Shown piece by piece: positions 23,394-33,830 of a stretch of 64,000 nucleotides of DNA. The translations under genes were made by a program, and so were the position numbers. This stretch comes from Bolinopsis microptera (lineage: Eukaryota > Ctenophora > Tentaculata > Lobata > Bolinopsidae): positions 6,734,902 through 6,798,901 of the forward strand of contig NC_087076.1 in assembly GCF_026151205.1 (NCBI RefSeq), read 5' to 3'. The notes beneath the pieces were generated by a model. It saw nothing but the letters and a program-made list of their open reading frames with translations. It had not been told where the DNA came from and did not search any database. Position 1 is the stretch's first letter. Each line of letters starts with the position of its first letter.

Positions 23394-23655
23394 ACTTTCA
23401 TCTGGCAATATATAATATTAGTAATATTAGTACTTTACTTTATTATTTAGTCGCAGACTTTTATCTGGCAATATATAATATTAGTAATATCAGTACTTTA
23501 TTTTATTATTTAGTCCCATACTTTTATCTGGCAATATATAATATTAGTAATATTAGTACTTTATTTTATTATTTAGTCCCATACTTTTATCTGGCAATAT
23601 ATAATATCAGTAATATTAGTACTTTATTTTATTATTTAGTCCCATACTTTTATCT
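23394..23655. repeat. 63-bp tandem repeat, four copies
   Basis: The word TCTGGCAATATATAATATTA starts at 23401, 23464, 23527 and 23590, an exact 63 base period with only a few substitutions. Since 63 is a multiple of three, a repetitive 90-codon frame stays open (FYLAIYNISNISTLFYYLVP), but it has no coding signature elsewhere. Confidence 0.95.
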
Positions 23656-24600
23656 TTGAAAAGGAACTCGGTTCTGTGTGTACATTCTTCTCACTTGTGA
23701 AGACGGACTATCCACCTCATGGCTGGAATCTAAAAGACCTACATGTACATTTTAAATATTTTTAGATAATATGACCAATTAAACATGAAGAGACGAGGTA
23801 CCACTACCAAAAAATCGTAAGACAATGCTTGTTTGGATAAGCTGCTTTAACCACCACGAGGGTTGGGACAGTCGAATGGATTTATCTGCCAGCCCCCCTG
23901 GCAGACCTAAAATTCCGTGAGTAGAAGTTTGGGTCTTAACTTATATAGAATCTTTAATTTATATATATTTTCAGAATTATATAAGAGTATCATTGTTAAC
24001 AAGGAAGATCAGACAATTTCAAACACAGAAACCAGTGGTGAAGTATATGCACAAACATTGAAGACTTGCACACAATCTACTTGTAAAGCCGGGTATTATA
24101 TTGCTGTGTCAGACGAAAAGAACCAAGGAGCTAGCAGAATGAGGAAATTCAACTAACTGCTGGAGTAAAAAGAAAAGTAATTTTCAGAAGAAGAAGCAAT
24201 TCTGCTAACAGTGGTCCAGGACCCTCAAACACAGAGACCAGTGGTAAAGTATATTATGTATTTTGTCCATTTTCAGAGGGTTATTAGCTATACTTATATG
24301 TAATACAGTATGATAATAGATTATTATCTGTGATTCTGTTATAATTGTAGGGAGTTTTCGCATAGGATCCACATAAATCTAAATTACTGTTGTAGATGTA
24401 ATTATGTAATGGGTCTACAACATAGTCTAGACGAACTAAAGGTCCCGACATAAGGGCCTTCTGTGAAGTTCTAGCAGAGGAAGACGAATTAAAAGACCAC
24501 GAAATAGGATTAAAAACAACAACAACACTTAATATTAAGGAACCATTATTAGACAGTTTTGCTTTGAAAGTTTTTTTGTTAAAAAAACGAATCATCTTGG
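23656..24600. other. Unassigned AT-rich DNA
   Basis: Contains a 79-codon plus frame (23917-24156) and a 103-codon minus frame (24284-24595) with no recognised motif. The right end, ATTATTAGACAGTTTTGC through ATCTTGGATGATCATATC (24540-24612), is repeated at 26325-26387. Confidence 0.4.
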
Positions 24601-25469
24601 ATGATCATATCTGATTGCCATGGCAGAACCAGCGACAAGATGATAGTTGGATATCGTCCAGTATCAAGTAAAGATTTTGTTCTCACAGCTGATCTAAAAA
24701 TGTTTTTACACTTAAACTTTCCATGGTCAACTTCAATGAAACTTATTGATCTGCCAAATGATGGCTCGTTTTCAGTTTTAGCCTCATTATTGAGACTTTC
24801 CTATTTGAAATATGACATATTTACCAAAAGAGACGATCTCTATAGTTTAATAGTTTAATATAGTACTCTTGCACTTGCCAGCGTCGAATTTTTTAGATGC
24901 CTACTCCACTGCGACTGACGAGAGCCAAGTTAATTTCATAACTTTAAAAACTATAGAAGAACTTGCGGAAGAAAAACTATTGTTGCATGAGACAACAGAA
25001 CAGCTAAAACAAATTCTTGTCGAAAATTATCGAAATACCTCCAAATTGAACGGGAGTACAACGCAAATCGATTCTAATTTGGAAGCTCCGTCATTGCCAC
25101 CAAAATTTTGACAGCGAGCAAAATATCGCAAGTGCTTCTGAACAAAGCGGTATTTCAGAAAATTTCAGACGTGAAATGGATTATTTTGTTTCTATAAGAT
25201 TAATAGATAGATAGTCTGATTCTGACTTTGAATATCCCGATTTAGAGCGCAAGTCAAGAAAAAGAAAAATAAAGATTAAAAGTAAAGCCTCAGATAACAG
25301 TAACAAAAAGGCTAAAAGTAAAAAGTCGAGCATAGGCGCTGCAAGTTTTACGCGTAAACTTCGACGATCAACCATGAAAAAAAAGACTAATTTGCCAAAC
25401 CTAGACTCTGGGATAATTGACGTCCCCAAAACAATAACTTCAGGCTCGCTGGATAGTTTGGATGATTAG
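24601..25469 (+). pseudogene. Decayed element gene: coiled segment plus acidic/basic tail (copy 1)
   Basis: Three linked pieces. At 24601-24858 a frame of ordinary composition is closed by TAA. At 24869-25111 a frame includes TIEELAEEKLLLHETTEQLK (coiled-coil-like). At 25107-25469 the reading continues in another frame: FDSEQNIASASEQSGISENF, RREMDYFVSIRL, one in-frame TAG at 25212, then a basic, NLS-like stretch (RKSRKRKIKIKSKA). The frame change falls in CAAAATTTTGA, a slippage-prone run. A second copy at 27937-28395 shares these pieces. I do not know the family, but nuclear localisation is suggested by the Lys/Arg cluster. Confidence 0.45.
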
Positions 25470-25539
25470 GATAATTTTTACACCTGCACAGACGTGATAA
25501 AATGTCCTGTATTTTCAAATCAGCATTTCCATTCTTCGT

Positions 25540-25695
25540 ATCGTAGTATTTAATATATTTTTCTGTCAGAGTTTTACCACATATGTTCCTTGTCGTTATA
25601 TTTAATTTTGATTGATAAATTTCAGAACTGATGAAGATGTAGACCATCGAAAATATGCTCGCTAGTGGAGGAAAAACAGAATTTTCACCTATCAA
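25540..25695. repeat. Segment shared with the U blocks (32868-33060 and 35251-35443)
   Basis: From CGTATCGTAGTATTTAATAT through GGAAAAACAGAATTTTCACC the match is near perfect, except that this copy lacks 34 bases after CATCGAAAATAT. The short loss with clean edges could be a deletion, or loss of an exon or intron piece. It links this locus to the hAT-like DNA of the 32-36 kb array. Confidence 0.85.
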
Positions 25696-26263
25696 CAGCA
25701 TTTCCATTGTATCAAGTGTGACAAGATCTTTGAATCTCGAAATCTCGTTATTTTTCACTGCAAAAATAGTTTATCGTGCAAACCACCTATAATTGATAAG
25801 TCTTCTAAGACGTGTACAGCATTGGCCAGTGGTCAGTTGATCAGTAAAACAAAAGCAACCGCCAGTCAATCGGTAAAAACAAAAGCCAGTGAGTTTTGAC
25901 GATCGCGATGCCAGGCCGAAGAATGTCATGACAAACACGAAAATTTCGAATGTCAAGATTATTACTAAAACTGATGCTAAAGCTTCAATCAATCTTCGAA
26001 CAACAGAAAATTATATTACATGTTGGAAAACCGGTGAAAATTGCAAATTCGTAAAATCACGCCAGTCAATTAAAACTGATGGTTCCAAGCATTACCGCTG
26101 TCCAGTATGTATAAAGTACTCCACGTTAAATAAAACTAGGATTGTACATCATTTCAATAAATGCAGAGAGTCAGAAGCCTTTAATGAGTCTATTGATATG
26201 TGTGGTAACAAATTGCTACACTGTGAGATTGTAGATGAGGAAAATTGTTTATATCTTGTTTAG
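25696..26263 (+). pseudogene. Zinc-finger fragments of an element gene
   Basis: Two related C2HC-type fingers: FHCIKCDKIFESRN...FHC (about 25696-25770) and YRCPVCIKYSTLNKT...HHFNKC within the 124-codon frame 25889-26263. Both are C-x2-C followed by H and C. Such fingers usually bind DNA at transposon ends. The first is in a different frame from the second, with stops between. What enzyme they once belonged to is not visible. Confidence 0.45.
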
Positions 26264-26524
26264 AAGAACTATAGGTTCACAATATAGGAATAACAACAAT
26301 TGCAGAACGTAATATTAAAGAACCATTATTAGACAGTTTTGCTATAAAATTTTTTAATTAAAAATGAGTTATCTTGGATGATCATATCTGATTTCCATGG
26401 CAGTAACAGCGAATCTCAATCTTATATCCATTTTTACCAAATTAATCAATTATATAGTTCTATAGAAAAAAAGTGTCATTATCAAAGTACTCTAGCACTT
26501 GCCAGCGTCCAATTTTGCAAATGC

Positions 26525-27936
26525 TTAAGGGGAGATACACCAAAACCGTTTTTGCTCCGAACATCGATTTTATTTTATATTATTTTTAAATAGACAAAAA
26601 GAATAAGATTGTACACCTTCAAAAATTTTTAAAAATATTCCCTCATCGAGAAAAAAAATATTTTTCTTTTTCGAAAATTTTTAAAATTTGGAGAAGTCTG
26701 TCACTGTAATACCGATAGTTCGGCCATTTAAAAAGTTTTTTGACTGATGTTTTTACTGAACATTACTTACACTCCGTTCTAGAAGCCATTGAAAGGATTA
26801 TATAATTGAACAATAAATGACCAAGTTACAGACCGAACAAGGTGAAAAAAGAAAAATTGGGATTTTTGCCTACCACCAAAGTTGTACATTTCACCACCCG
26901 CCCAGGTCATCAGATATCGCTTCAAAAATTCTTGTGAGTGTAGTTGATGATCATGGCAAGCTTTTTGGAACCGGATTTCTCTCAATTTTGAGTTTTAAGC
27001 TATGCAATGTGGCCTCAAACGACTTAGTAAAATTCATCGTAAAAAAGGGCAAAAAAGGCAGATTTAAGGCTTAAAATGCCTATAACTCAAAAAGTATCAG
27101 TTTTTTTGAAATAATTTTTACAGGATCGTAACCAGCTTGGTAAGACGAATCTTTTAGTACCAAATATAATAGGTGCTTTTAGAAGACAAACTGTTTTAAA
27201 TAATTTTCTAGCTCGAACACAAGGGTCCCCCCTTGTATAAATTTTGTACAAATTGTACACATTTTTTTACAAATTTTGTGGCTTTGAATATTATAAATGT
27301 CGTACTAAAAGATTCGTCTTACCAAGCTGATTACGATCCTGTAAAAATTATTTCAAAAAACTGATACTTTTTGAGTTATAGGCATTTTAAGCCTCAAATC
27401 TGCCTTTTTTGCCCTTTTTTACGATGAATTTTACTAAGTCGTTTGAGGCCACATTGCATAGCTTAAAACTCAAAATTGAGAGAAATCCGGTTCCAAAAAG
27501 CTTGCCATGATCATCAACTACACTCACAAGAATTTTTGAAGCGATATCTGATGACCTGGGCGGGTGGTGAAATGTACAACTTTGGTGGTAGGCAAAAATC
27601 CCAATTTTTCTTTTTTCACCTTGTTCGGTCTGTAACTTGGTCATTTATTGTTCAATTATATAATCCTTTCAATGGCTTCTAGTACGGAGTGTAAGTAATG
27701 TTCAGTAAAAAAATAAGCCAAAAAACTTTTTAAATGGCCGAACTATCGGTATTACAGTGACAGACTTCTCCAAATTTTAAAAATTTTCGAAAAAGAAAAA
27801 TATTTTTTTTCTCGATGAGGGAATATTTTTAAAAATTTTTGAAGGTGTACAATCTTATTCTTTTTGTCTATTTAAAAATAATATAAAATAAAATCGATGT
27901 TCGGAGCAAAAACGGTTTTGGTGTATCTCCCCTTAA
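26525..27936. mobile_element. 1.4-kb palindromic (foldback) element in a TTAA site
   Basis: TTAA at 26525-26528 and 27933-27936 bracket GGGGAGATACACCAAAACCG and its inverse. The two arms (26525-27160 and 27302-27936, about 635 bases each) are nearly perfect reverse complements, with a 141 base spacer holding AGGGTCCCCCCTTG. The flanking sequence matches the uninterrupted paralogue at about 24870-24910, so the insertion point is directly visible. TTAA duplication with a G-rich terminus fits Kolobok better than piggyBac (whose ends begin CC), but no transposase is present. An identical 85-codon frame is open in both arms as mirror images, and I take it as coincidental. Confidence 0.9.
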
Positions 27937-28395
27937 TCCACTGAGACTGACGACAGTTAAGTTCATTTCGTAACCTTAAAAACAGGAAAAGAACTTGCGA
28001 TAGAAAAGTTGTTGCTGCTTGATCAAGAGAACAGCTTAAAGTACGACGCAAATCGATTGGGAAGCCCCGTCGGCCGTCATTGCCCCCAAATTTCGACAGC
28101 GAGCCAAATATTGTAAGTGAACAATTGAGCGGTATTTCAGATTATTTCAGACATGAAATGGAGTATTTTGCTGCTTTAGGAAAAAAAGATAGGAAGTCCG
28201 ATTCTAACTTAATGACTATCCTGAATTAAAGAGCGCAATTCCAGAAAAAAGGAAAATTACTTTTTTTCCTCAGCTGGGAAACCTCGCCAACGAAGAGCTG
28301 ATACAGGTGCAAAAAACATTGGAGAACCTTCTTCAACACACCAATACATTACTAAAATCTGCACCCTCTCCACCGCCCTCTTTGGGATGATTTTT
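27937..28395 (+). pseudogene. Decayed element gene, copy 2 (continues after the palindromic insertion)
   Basis: Matches 24895-25260 with deletions: LPPNFDSEPNIVSEQLSGIS and YFRHEMEYFAALGKKDRKSD correspond to the copy-1 pieces. It ends with a different tail that includes EELIQVQKTLENLLQHTN and PSPPPSLG. Several frame changes are needed, so it is dead. The palindromic element interrupts this copy at its left end. Confidence 0.5.
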
Positions 28396-28697
28396 TAACT
28401 ATCGAAGAGATTTAAATATAAAATATGTTTCATTAAGTCTATAAATAGGTCAAGTTCCACTGCATAATATTATTAGCTAAGTATACCCATACTTTTTATA
28501 TATAATAGTCAAAGTGAAGACGAGGAAGGTTGAGAGGATAACGGTTTGGATAGCTAAAAATCTCTGTTATCAGAAAATGCTGTGCTAATAACATGGTAAT
28601 TGCACTGCGGGACGAATTGTTCGATGTTGAGCAACTACATAGGCTAGTAAGAGATACGGAGGATTAAAAACTTCACCAGAACCACAGAGCATTCTTG

Positions 28698-28847
28698 ATG
28701 AAGCTAGAAATCCTCAAGGAGGTCGCCAGGGAGCACGCATACATAATAGAAGAGCTCCGAAATGGTGTAAAAAAACCAGCACCACTAAAAAGGATGGGGA
28801 GTGAAAAAGGGAGAACGCATCGTTTGATGTTGAGCAACAAACAGTAA
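28698..28847 (+). CDS. Small unrecognised open frame (49 codons)
   Basis: ATG at 28698 and TAA at 28845. The peptide begins MKLEILKEVAREHAYIIEEL and looks helical and charged, with a basic tail. It may be an exon or the end of the upstream element gene. Low confidence because of its length. Confidence 0.2.
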   Translation: MKLEILKEVAREHAYIIEELRNGVKKPAPLKRMGSEKGRTHRLMLSNKQ

Positions 28848-28928
28848 AACATGTGTCGTAAAGGAAGAATCAGTAGAGTCTCCTAGTCACCTTTAACTCG
28901 TCATTTGCTCACCTAATTTTAACTGATC

Positions 28929-29300
28929 ATGAATCTTTTCCTGATTTTATTCGTGGTTGTGGTCGGGCTCGTCATTTCCGACACAGCCCACGAGGACTCC
29001 GAGGAGTGTGTCAGGAAAAGCAGCGCAGATCTCAGAAAGGAACAATATGAGGGTGAGTGCCATCTTAAACTAGAATACAATAAATATAAAGTATGTTTAA
29101 TTAAGTCTGTAAATAGGTCCCCTTAATAAAATGATGAGCAAAGTATACCGATACTTCAATTGATACCAATTCATTCAGGATTAGCTAGAGCTTATGCTGC
29201 ATAATAAAAAATAATTGTATATTTTCTGACTGTTTTCATTTTAGGATGGGAGATAGTGAAGGAATGCGAAAGTTCAACTTTCCCCCCTTCTTCTGAGTAG
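28929..29300 (+). CDS. Putative two-exon gene for a small secreted peptide
   Basis: Exon 1 (28929-29052) starts with ATG and encodes a classical signal peptide, MNLFLILFVVVVGLVIS, then an acidic stretch (HEDSEECV). It ends at G|GTGAGT, a consensus splice donor. Exon 2 (29245-29300) follows TTTTCATTTTAG, and the phases match (1/1), giving WEIVKECESS and a TAG stop. The mature part would be about 40 residues with two cysteines. The intron (29053-29244) contains a stretch resembling 28430-28500. Without splicing the frame ends at TAA 29126. I recognise no family. Confidence 0.5.
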
Positions 29301-29590
29301 TAAGAAAAAGGTTACGGTTACAGTAAGCTGTAAAAGCTTAGTCGGTGAGTCAAGATTTTAAATACGAGAGAGTCGTCTTGCGCTCTTGAAGTATAAACTA
29401 ACATAACCCTAACCATTTATATTTTACATTTTATATATACTTGATATGAGTAACCTTTAATTCTGAGAGGCGAGTGAATACAAATTTAGCCATGCACAAT
29501 ATAGTGCACAAATTCTTTACTTAAAACATTCATATCTTATTTTGACCAATTCTTACCTATTCGAAACATATTGCAGGAGCCAGGAACAGA
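29301..29590. other. No recognised feature
   Basis: AT-rich DNA between the small secreted-peptide gene and the tRNA-like segment. No frame or repeat of note. Confidence 0.4.
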
Positions 29591-29599
29591 GGATACTGA

Positions 29600-29680
29600 A
29601 GCCAGTAGCTGCAGTACCTAAGAGATCGAACCTGGGACTGAAAATAAGGCTCCCGCTTACCCGCTAGGAATATTGGCTGG
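29600..29680 (-). repeat. tRNA-like (SINE head?) fragment
   Basis: On the minus strand, TAGCGGGTAAGCGGGAG followed about 20 bases later by CCCAGGTTCGATCTC resembles the A box (with a short deletion) and B box of a tRNA gene or tRNA-derived SINE. The acceptor stem is not evident. It is more likely a SINE remnant than a functional tRNA. Confidence 0.3.
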
Positions 29681-30164
29681 TTTAATTTAAATGAACATTA
29701 ACTAGTGTAATGTGGTAAGCTGGTTGCAGCAGTTTAAGTGTAGTGATATTTTAGTTAGGATATTGTAGTTTAGTGAATAAAAACCTTTAGGATTAGTAGT
29801 GTTAGATTAGATTAGATTAGTGTAATAGATTATGGATGGTTTTGGAGGACACGTGGTAGTCAGGTTAGTTAGTTAGGTTAAGTTATTGGACAGACCGAGC
29901 CACGTGATGCCGCGTAACGCAGTGCTGGTAATTCTCATCTGCCCCGTTACAATCAGTTTTTCGAGTGGCAATAGGAAGTTCCTGGGATAGTACGTACAAG
30001 AGACAAGGGTGCTGAGAGAAACAGCGGAGGAGGCAGAGAGGATCCCGCCAGAGATGTTAGTATCAGGGATGCTGGGGCTGACGAGGTTGTGCACTCTCCA
30101 CAATCGGTTTGCGGTCTTTAAGTAGGAGATTCATACCTAGAGGTAATGAATGGGGTAGAGTAAG

Positions 30165-30382
30165 TTGTATTCGTAACTAGATGTGCTAAAACAATTGTGT
30201 TAGTTATATTTGTAACTAGATGTACGGAGATAATTGTGTTAGTTGCATTCGTAACTAGATGTACGAAAACAATTGTGTTAGTTATGTTCGTAACTAGATG
30301 TATGGAGATAAATGTGTTAGTTATATTCGTAACTAGAGGTACGAAAACATTGTGTAAATTAGGTTCGTGAGTAGATGTACGG
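30165..30382. repeat. 39-bp tandem repeat array (GTAACTAGATGTACG type)
   Basis: GTAACTAG starts at 30173, 30212, 30251, 30290 and 30329, an exact 39 base period, with a final degenerate copy at 30367. Units alternate between ACGAAAACAATTG and ACGGAGATAATTG, so the true repeat is a 78 base dimer. The unit aligns with the 61.8 kb array (GTACCTAAAGCGTACTGAGC type), which alternates in the same way. Confidence 0.95.
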
Positions 30383-30456
30383 TACCTGGGTTAGGAGTAT
30401 GGTTGTGGAGGGTGTTCGACAACGGGTGGTGTGGACGGAGAGACGGCGGATGGTAG

Positions 30457-31101
30457 ACTTTCTACGACTTCGACAGAACAGCAGAAGAAGTAAGGATCGA
30501 TCGCATCAGTATAGACTTCAAAGGACCCCTTCCTACATGTACTCGCAACAAATACCTGTTAATGGTCATAGATGAGTATAGCAGGTTCTCTTTTGCCTTT
30601 CCGTGTCCGAATCAGGAGTCCTCTACAATAGTCAAATGTCTAACCGAATTGTTCTCCATATTCGGTACTGCGGGCTATGTCCATTCGGACAATGTACCAT
30701 CCTTGATTAGTGACGAACTTCATGACTTTTTCCTTGCTCACGGGATCGCTTATAGCAACAGCACTAAATATAATTCCCAGGGAAATGGCCAGGTAGAGCG
30801 CTATAACGGGGTTATCTGGAAAGGCATTGAGTTAGCCTTATTCTCTAAAAATTGGCTAACAACTCATTGGGAACATTTCATTCCGATAGTACTACATAGC
30901 CAGCGTTCCCTTCTTTGTACTGCTACTAATGAAACGCCACATGAGCGATTATTCTCGTTTGATCGGCGCACTGCGTCAGGGCCTTCGTTGCCATCTTGGC
31001 TATTGCAAAAGGGGCCAGTCCTAGTTAAACGACACGTTAGGAGGTCCAAATATGAACCTCTAGTAGACGAGGTTGAGTTAGTGTCTTCTTCGGAGAGATA
31101 A
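30457..31101 (+). pseudogene. LTR-retrotransposon integrase core fragment (Gypsy-like)
   Basis: An open frame from just after a TAG (30454) to TAA (31101). The rve integrase order is clear: IDRISIDFKGPLP with the first Asp, YLLMVIDEYSRF, then YVHSDNVPS with the second Asp, and SQGNGQVERYNG with the catalytic Glu. This enzyme inserts retroelement cDNA. The zinc-binding N terminus (H-H-C-C) and the upstream reverse transcriptase are absent, and the frame starts inside the domain. The C-terminal part (VKRHVRRSKYEPL) is intact. The 39 bp repeats lie directly upstream and the LTR-like tail downstream. Confidence 0.85.
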
Positions 31102-31179
31102 GGCGGATCAAGTTACTTAAAGTAAAAAGAGAAAACAGGATGATGCCGAGAGACAAGCTGTTTACCCTGTTTACGTTAA

Positions 31180-31421
31180 CAGGACAGGAGACGGCGCTAC
31201 ATCTTCGTCAGTCCAAGAACATCAGAGGGAGTAGGGACAGTTTAGGAGAGACAGTTTAAGAGAGTAGTAGGGTAGCAAGTTTGTAAATATTTTGAAGGTT
31301 AATTTATATTGTATAAGTGAAGTGAATCGCGTGAATCTTATTTGTATTGTATCACGTGAGGAGTTTCACGGGTAGTTTTTTATTGGATGTATTTTATATT
31401 ATTATTAGCACGTGAAGTTTT
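31180..31421. repeat. LTR-like tail with CACGTG motifs, copy 2
   Basis: It shares CATCTTCGTC, AACATCAGA and GGAGAGACAGTT with 15265-15330 and 62110-62160. TCACGTGAGGAG and GCACGTGAAG occur within 80 bases, and CACGTG is the E-box core bound by bHLH factors. It ends in AGTTTT where the poly-G element array begins. Confidence 0.5.
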
Positions 31422-32114
31422 GGGGGGGGGGGGGGGGGGGGGGGGGGCCAACCATATTAAAGTATATTAAAATGTAGGATTTTTCCCGATTTTGACCCGG
31501 GGATATACTTTAATATACTTTAATATACTTTAATATACTTTAATAAATCCCTATCTCCTTGGAGGCCTACTTCAAAAATTGTTGCCCAAAATAAGCTTGA
31601 AATGCAATTCTTAATCTATTCCAAAAAGTTCTTGAAAAAATATTGAAAACTGATGGAGTTATTTCAATTTTAATGAAGTCATTTTGGCTAGTATTCCGAA
31701 CCGAGATATTATGTGCAATTTTCCCAATTTTGTTCATGGAGGTCTTTTACTTAGTATCCACTATATTCAACAAACACTGAGTTATATCTTTCACATAGAG
31801 TTAGTCTCATTAAAAAATATTGAAATTTTATCGAATTTGGTCAAAAGCGAATTTGGGCAAAAGCGTATGCCCAAATATGGGCATATTTTTTAAAGCTCAT
31901 AGCTCAGCCAATTTTTGACCAATCTGGATTGAAATTCATGTACTAGTCCTAAAACAGGCTTATCTTGCGAATCTGAGTGAAAAATATAGTTCATCATGTA
32001 AATCTTAACGAAGAATATAAATCTTCTAATTGTAGGTATATTAAAGTATATTAAAATGTAGGATTTTTTCCGATTTTGACCCGGGGATATACTTTAATAT
32101 ACTTTAATATGGTT

Positions 32115-32154
<40 letters not shown>
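31422..32154. mobile_element. Poly-G/poly-C-capped element E, copy 1
   Basis: The left end is 26 G followed by CCAACCATATTAAAGTATA. The right end is the inverse, TACTTTAATATGGTTGG, followed by 38 C. Near each end there is also a direct repeat of about 70 bases containing GATTTTGACCCGGGGATATA. The interior is AT-rich with no credible gene. AGTTTT precedes it at 31416, and the same AGTTTT follows copy 3 at 36998. Confidence 0.85.
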
Positions 32155-32157
<3 letters not shown>

Positions 32158-33244
32158 ATTATTATTATGACGTGATCCACGTATTGATTCAACGTCATTG
32201 CTTAAAGAGATAGCTTCCTTTGTTTGGAATGTTTATTCGCTTGTACGTGTTTTAATTTGACTTCGTCAAGTTTCTCTTGAATTTATTAATATTGAGGCCC
32301 TTATGCAATATGCTCCTTGGATCTTCAGTACCTGATATTGATATCAATCGGGTTTATTTCAATAAAACATAATAGTTTGTGACCGTCAGTTTTGGGTACC
32401 ATGTACTAATAAAACCTTCGATAATTATTGATAAGAAGGCTTTGTATATACTATAAATATAACTGTCGAATTGTGCAGTAATGATTAGACTAAGTATAAC
32501 CACCAAGAGTGAGAAGAGGTGCCTAATGCCTGGTACTGTAGTCAGTGTCAAGGCGACGATCTTTAAAGCTTTAACGACGAAGGAGTAGATGAAGACGATA
32601 AAAGGAGCTCGCAGTTTGCAGCAAAAGGCGAAGAGACGCTACGAGAAACTGTTGTCAGCCACTTTAAGTGGTCTCATGATCCAGTTGTTAGGTATGACGG
32701 CGAACCCGTATCAACAACAACACCGAAAGTAAAAAGACCTAACTGTCATTGAGATCGTTGAACAACCCGCTGATAGAATAAGTAAGTAAATATTTAATAT
32801 ATTTTAATAAATATAAGATACGTAAAACAGTTGGAGAGATTTGTATCGTAGTATTTAATAATAATTCGTATCGTAGTATTTAATATATTTTTCTGTCAGA
32901 GTTTTACCACATATGTTCCTTGTCGTTATATTTAATTTTAATTGATAAATTTCAGAACTGATGAAGATGTAGACCATCGAAAATATTTTTGTGTGATTAA
33001 CTGCTTGTTTCATTTGTTGAGCTCGCTAGTGGAGGAAAAACAGAATTTTCACCTATCAACATTACGTCATGCGACTCTTAAACAACGCCCCACTTACTCT
33101 TCTAAATATATAATGATTTATATTTATAGGTATGTCACTTAATACCATATAACAGTAACGTGGAGTTTCATTTACGTCAAATTAAGTGACAACTCATGGA
33201 AAGGATACTACAGCCAGATAGATTGGAACTCGTACTTCCTTAAT

Positions 33245-33520
33245 ATGGTCCAAGCCCTTTCCACTATGGGGAGAGGAGTCTCAGTTCCGGAAAGGCAAAC
33301 TCTAGCCACCACTCTCACTGATCAGAAGTATCATGAAGTAGCGACTATGGTCGCTAATGCTACTTTAGACCGCGGACCGTGCACGCTGGTTTGTGACGGA
33401 TGGAAGAATTGTGCATATTATTGTAAAATATTTATTGTAAAAAATCGTTCTCCACAGTGGAAATCGAAATACGCGAATTTTCGGCGACAAATACGTTTGC
33501 GTATGCATACGTTTGCTTGA
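33245..33520 (+). pseudogene. hAT transposase N-terminal catalytic fragment, copy 1
   Basis: The frame includes VPERQTLATTLTDQKYHEV and then TLVCDGWKNC. In hAT transposases the segment 'P-S-R-x-x-L-x-x-x-L-x-x-x-Y' leads to 'T-D-G-W-x-N', whose Asp is the first catalytic residue. After DGWKNC the reading becomes unrelated AT-rich sequence, so the domain is cut off, and no second Asp or Glu is found in this segment. The function was excision and insertion of a hAT element. Confidence 0.7.
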
Positions 33521-33614
33521 AACGCTACGTATTTAACAGCATCGCCTTTTAGTGATTATTATGTTTATATCCAAGAAAGCAGTTACGCCAGAATAGTTTC
33601 GAGTCCAAACGGAA

Positions 33615-33690
33615 TACATTTTGGCGGAGCTCCGCCGGAGTCCGCTCGGAGTCCGGCGGCTCCGCCGCGGAGTCCACTCCACGACGGATA
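33615..33690. repeat. GC-rich GGAGTCCG/GCTCCGCC hairpin cluster (copy 1)
   Basis: Overlapping GGAGCTCCGCC, CGGAGTCCG, GGCGGCTCCGCCG and CGGAGTCC words can form short hairpins. The island is strikingly GC-rich in an AT-rich setting. An identical cluster sits in the second U segment at 35998-36073. Confidence 0.7.
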
Positions 33691-33830
33691 GTGCCAAAAA
33701 ATGTACCATATCGAATCATTTAAATATATGGATTATGTATGATAGTGTTTCAAATTGTGATAATCCTAATTCTACCAACAGTATTTGTCCTTACTAAACT
33801 AGGATCTAACAGATATCTAATAATAATATT

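Larger units (their letters stand above)
32155..33830 (+). repeat. U segment, copy 1 (1676 bp, hAT-like content)
   Basis: Bounded by AATATTATTATTA at the left and TAATAATAATATT at the right, inverse of each other. The same 1676 bases recur at 34538-36213 with only a few substitutions. It carries part of a hAT transposase (33245-33520), a stretch shared with 25540-25695, and a GC-rich hairpin cluster. Upstream remnants such as FAAKGEETLRETVVSHF (about 32625-32680) are coding-like but broken. Confidence 0.8.

Noticed and set aside
23387-23659. Possible CRISPR-like or protein repeat array
   Set aside because: The 63 base units are directly joined with no variable spacers, and the genome is eukaryotic.
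26817-27644. Identical 85-codon frames on opposite strands of the palindrome
   Set aside because: One sequence seen twice because the arms are reverse complements. The frame has no known motif and is probably chance in a non-coding arm.
29800-29820. TTAGATTAGATTAG run as telomere repeat
   Set aside because: Only a few copies of a 5-base unit (not TTAGGG or TTAGG), inside element DNA.
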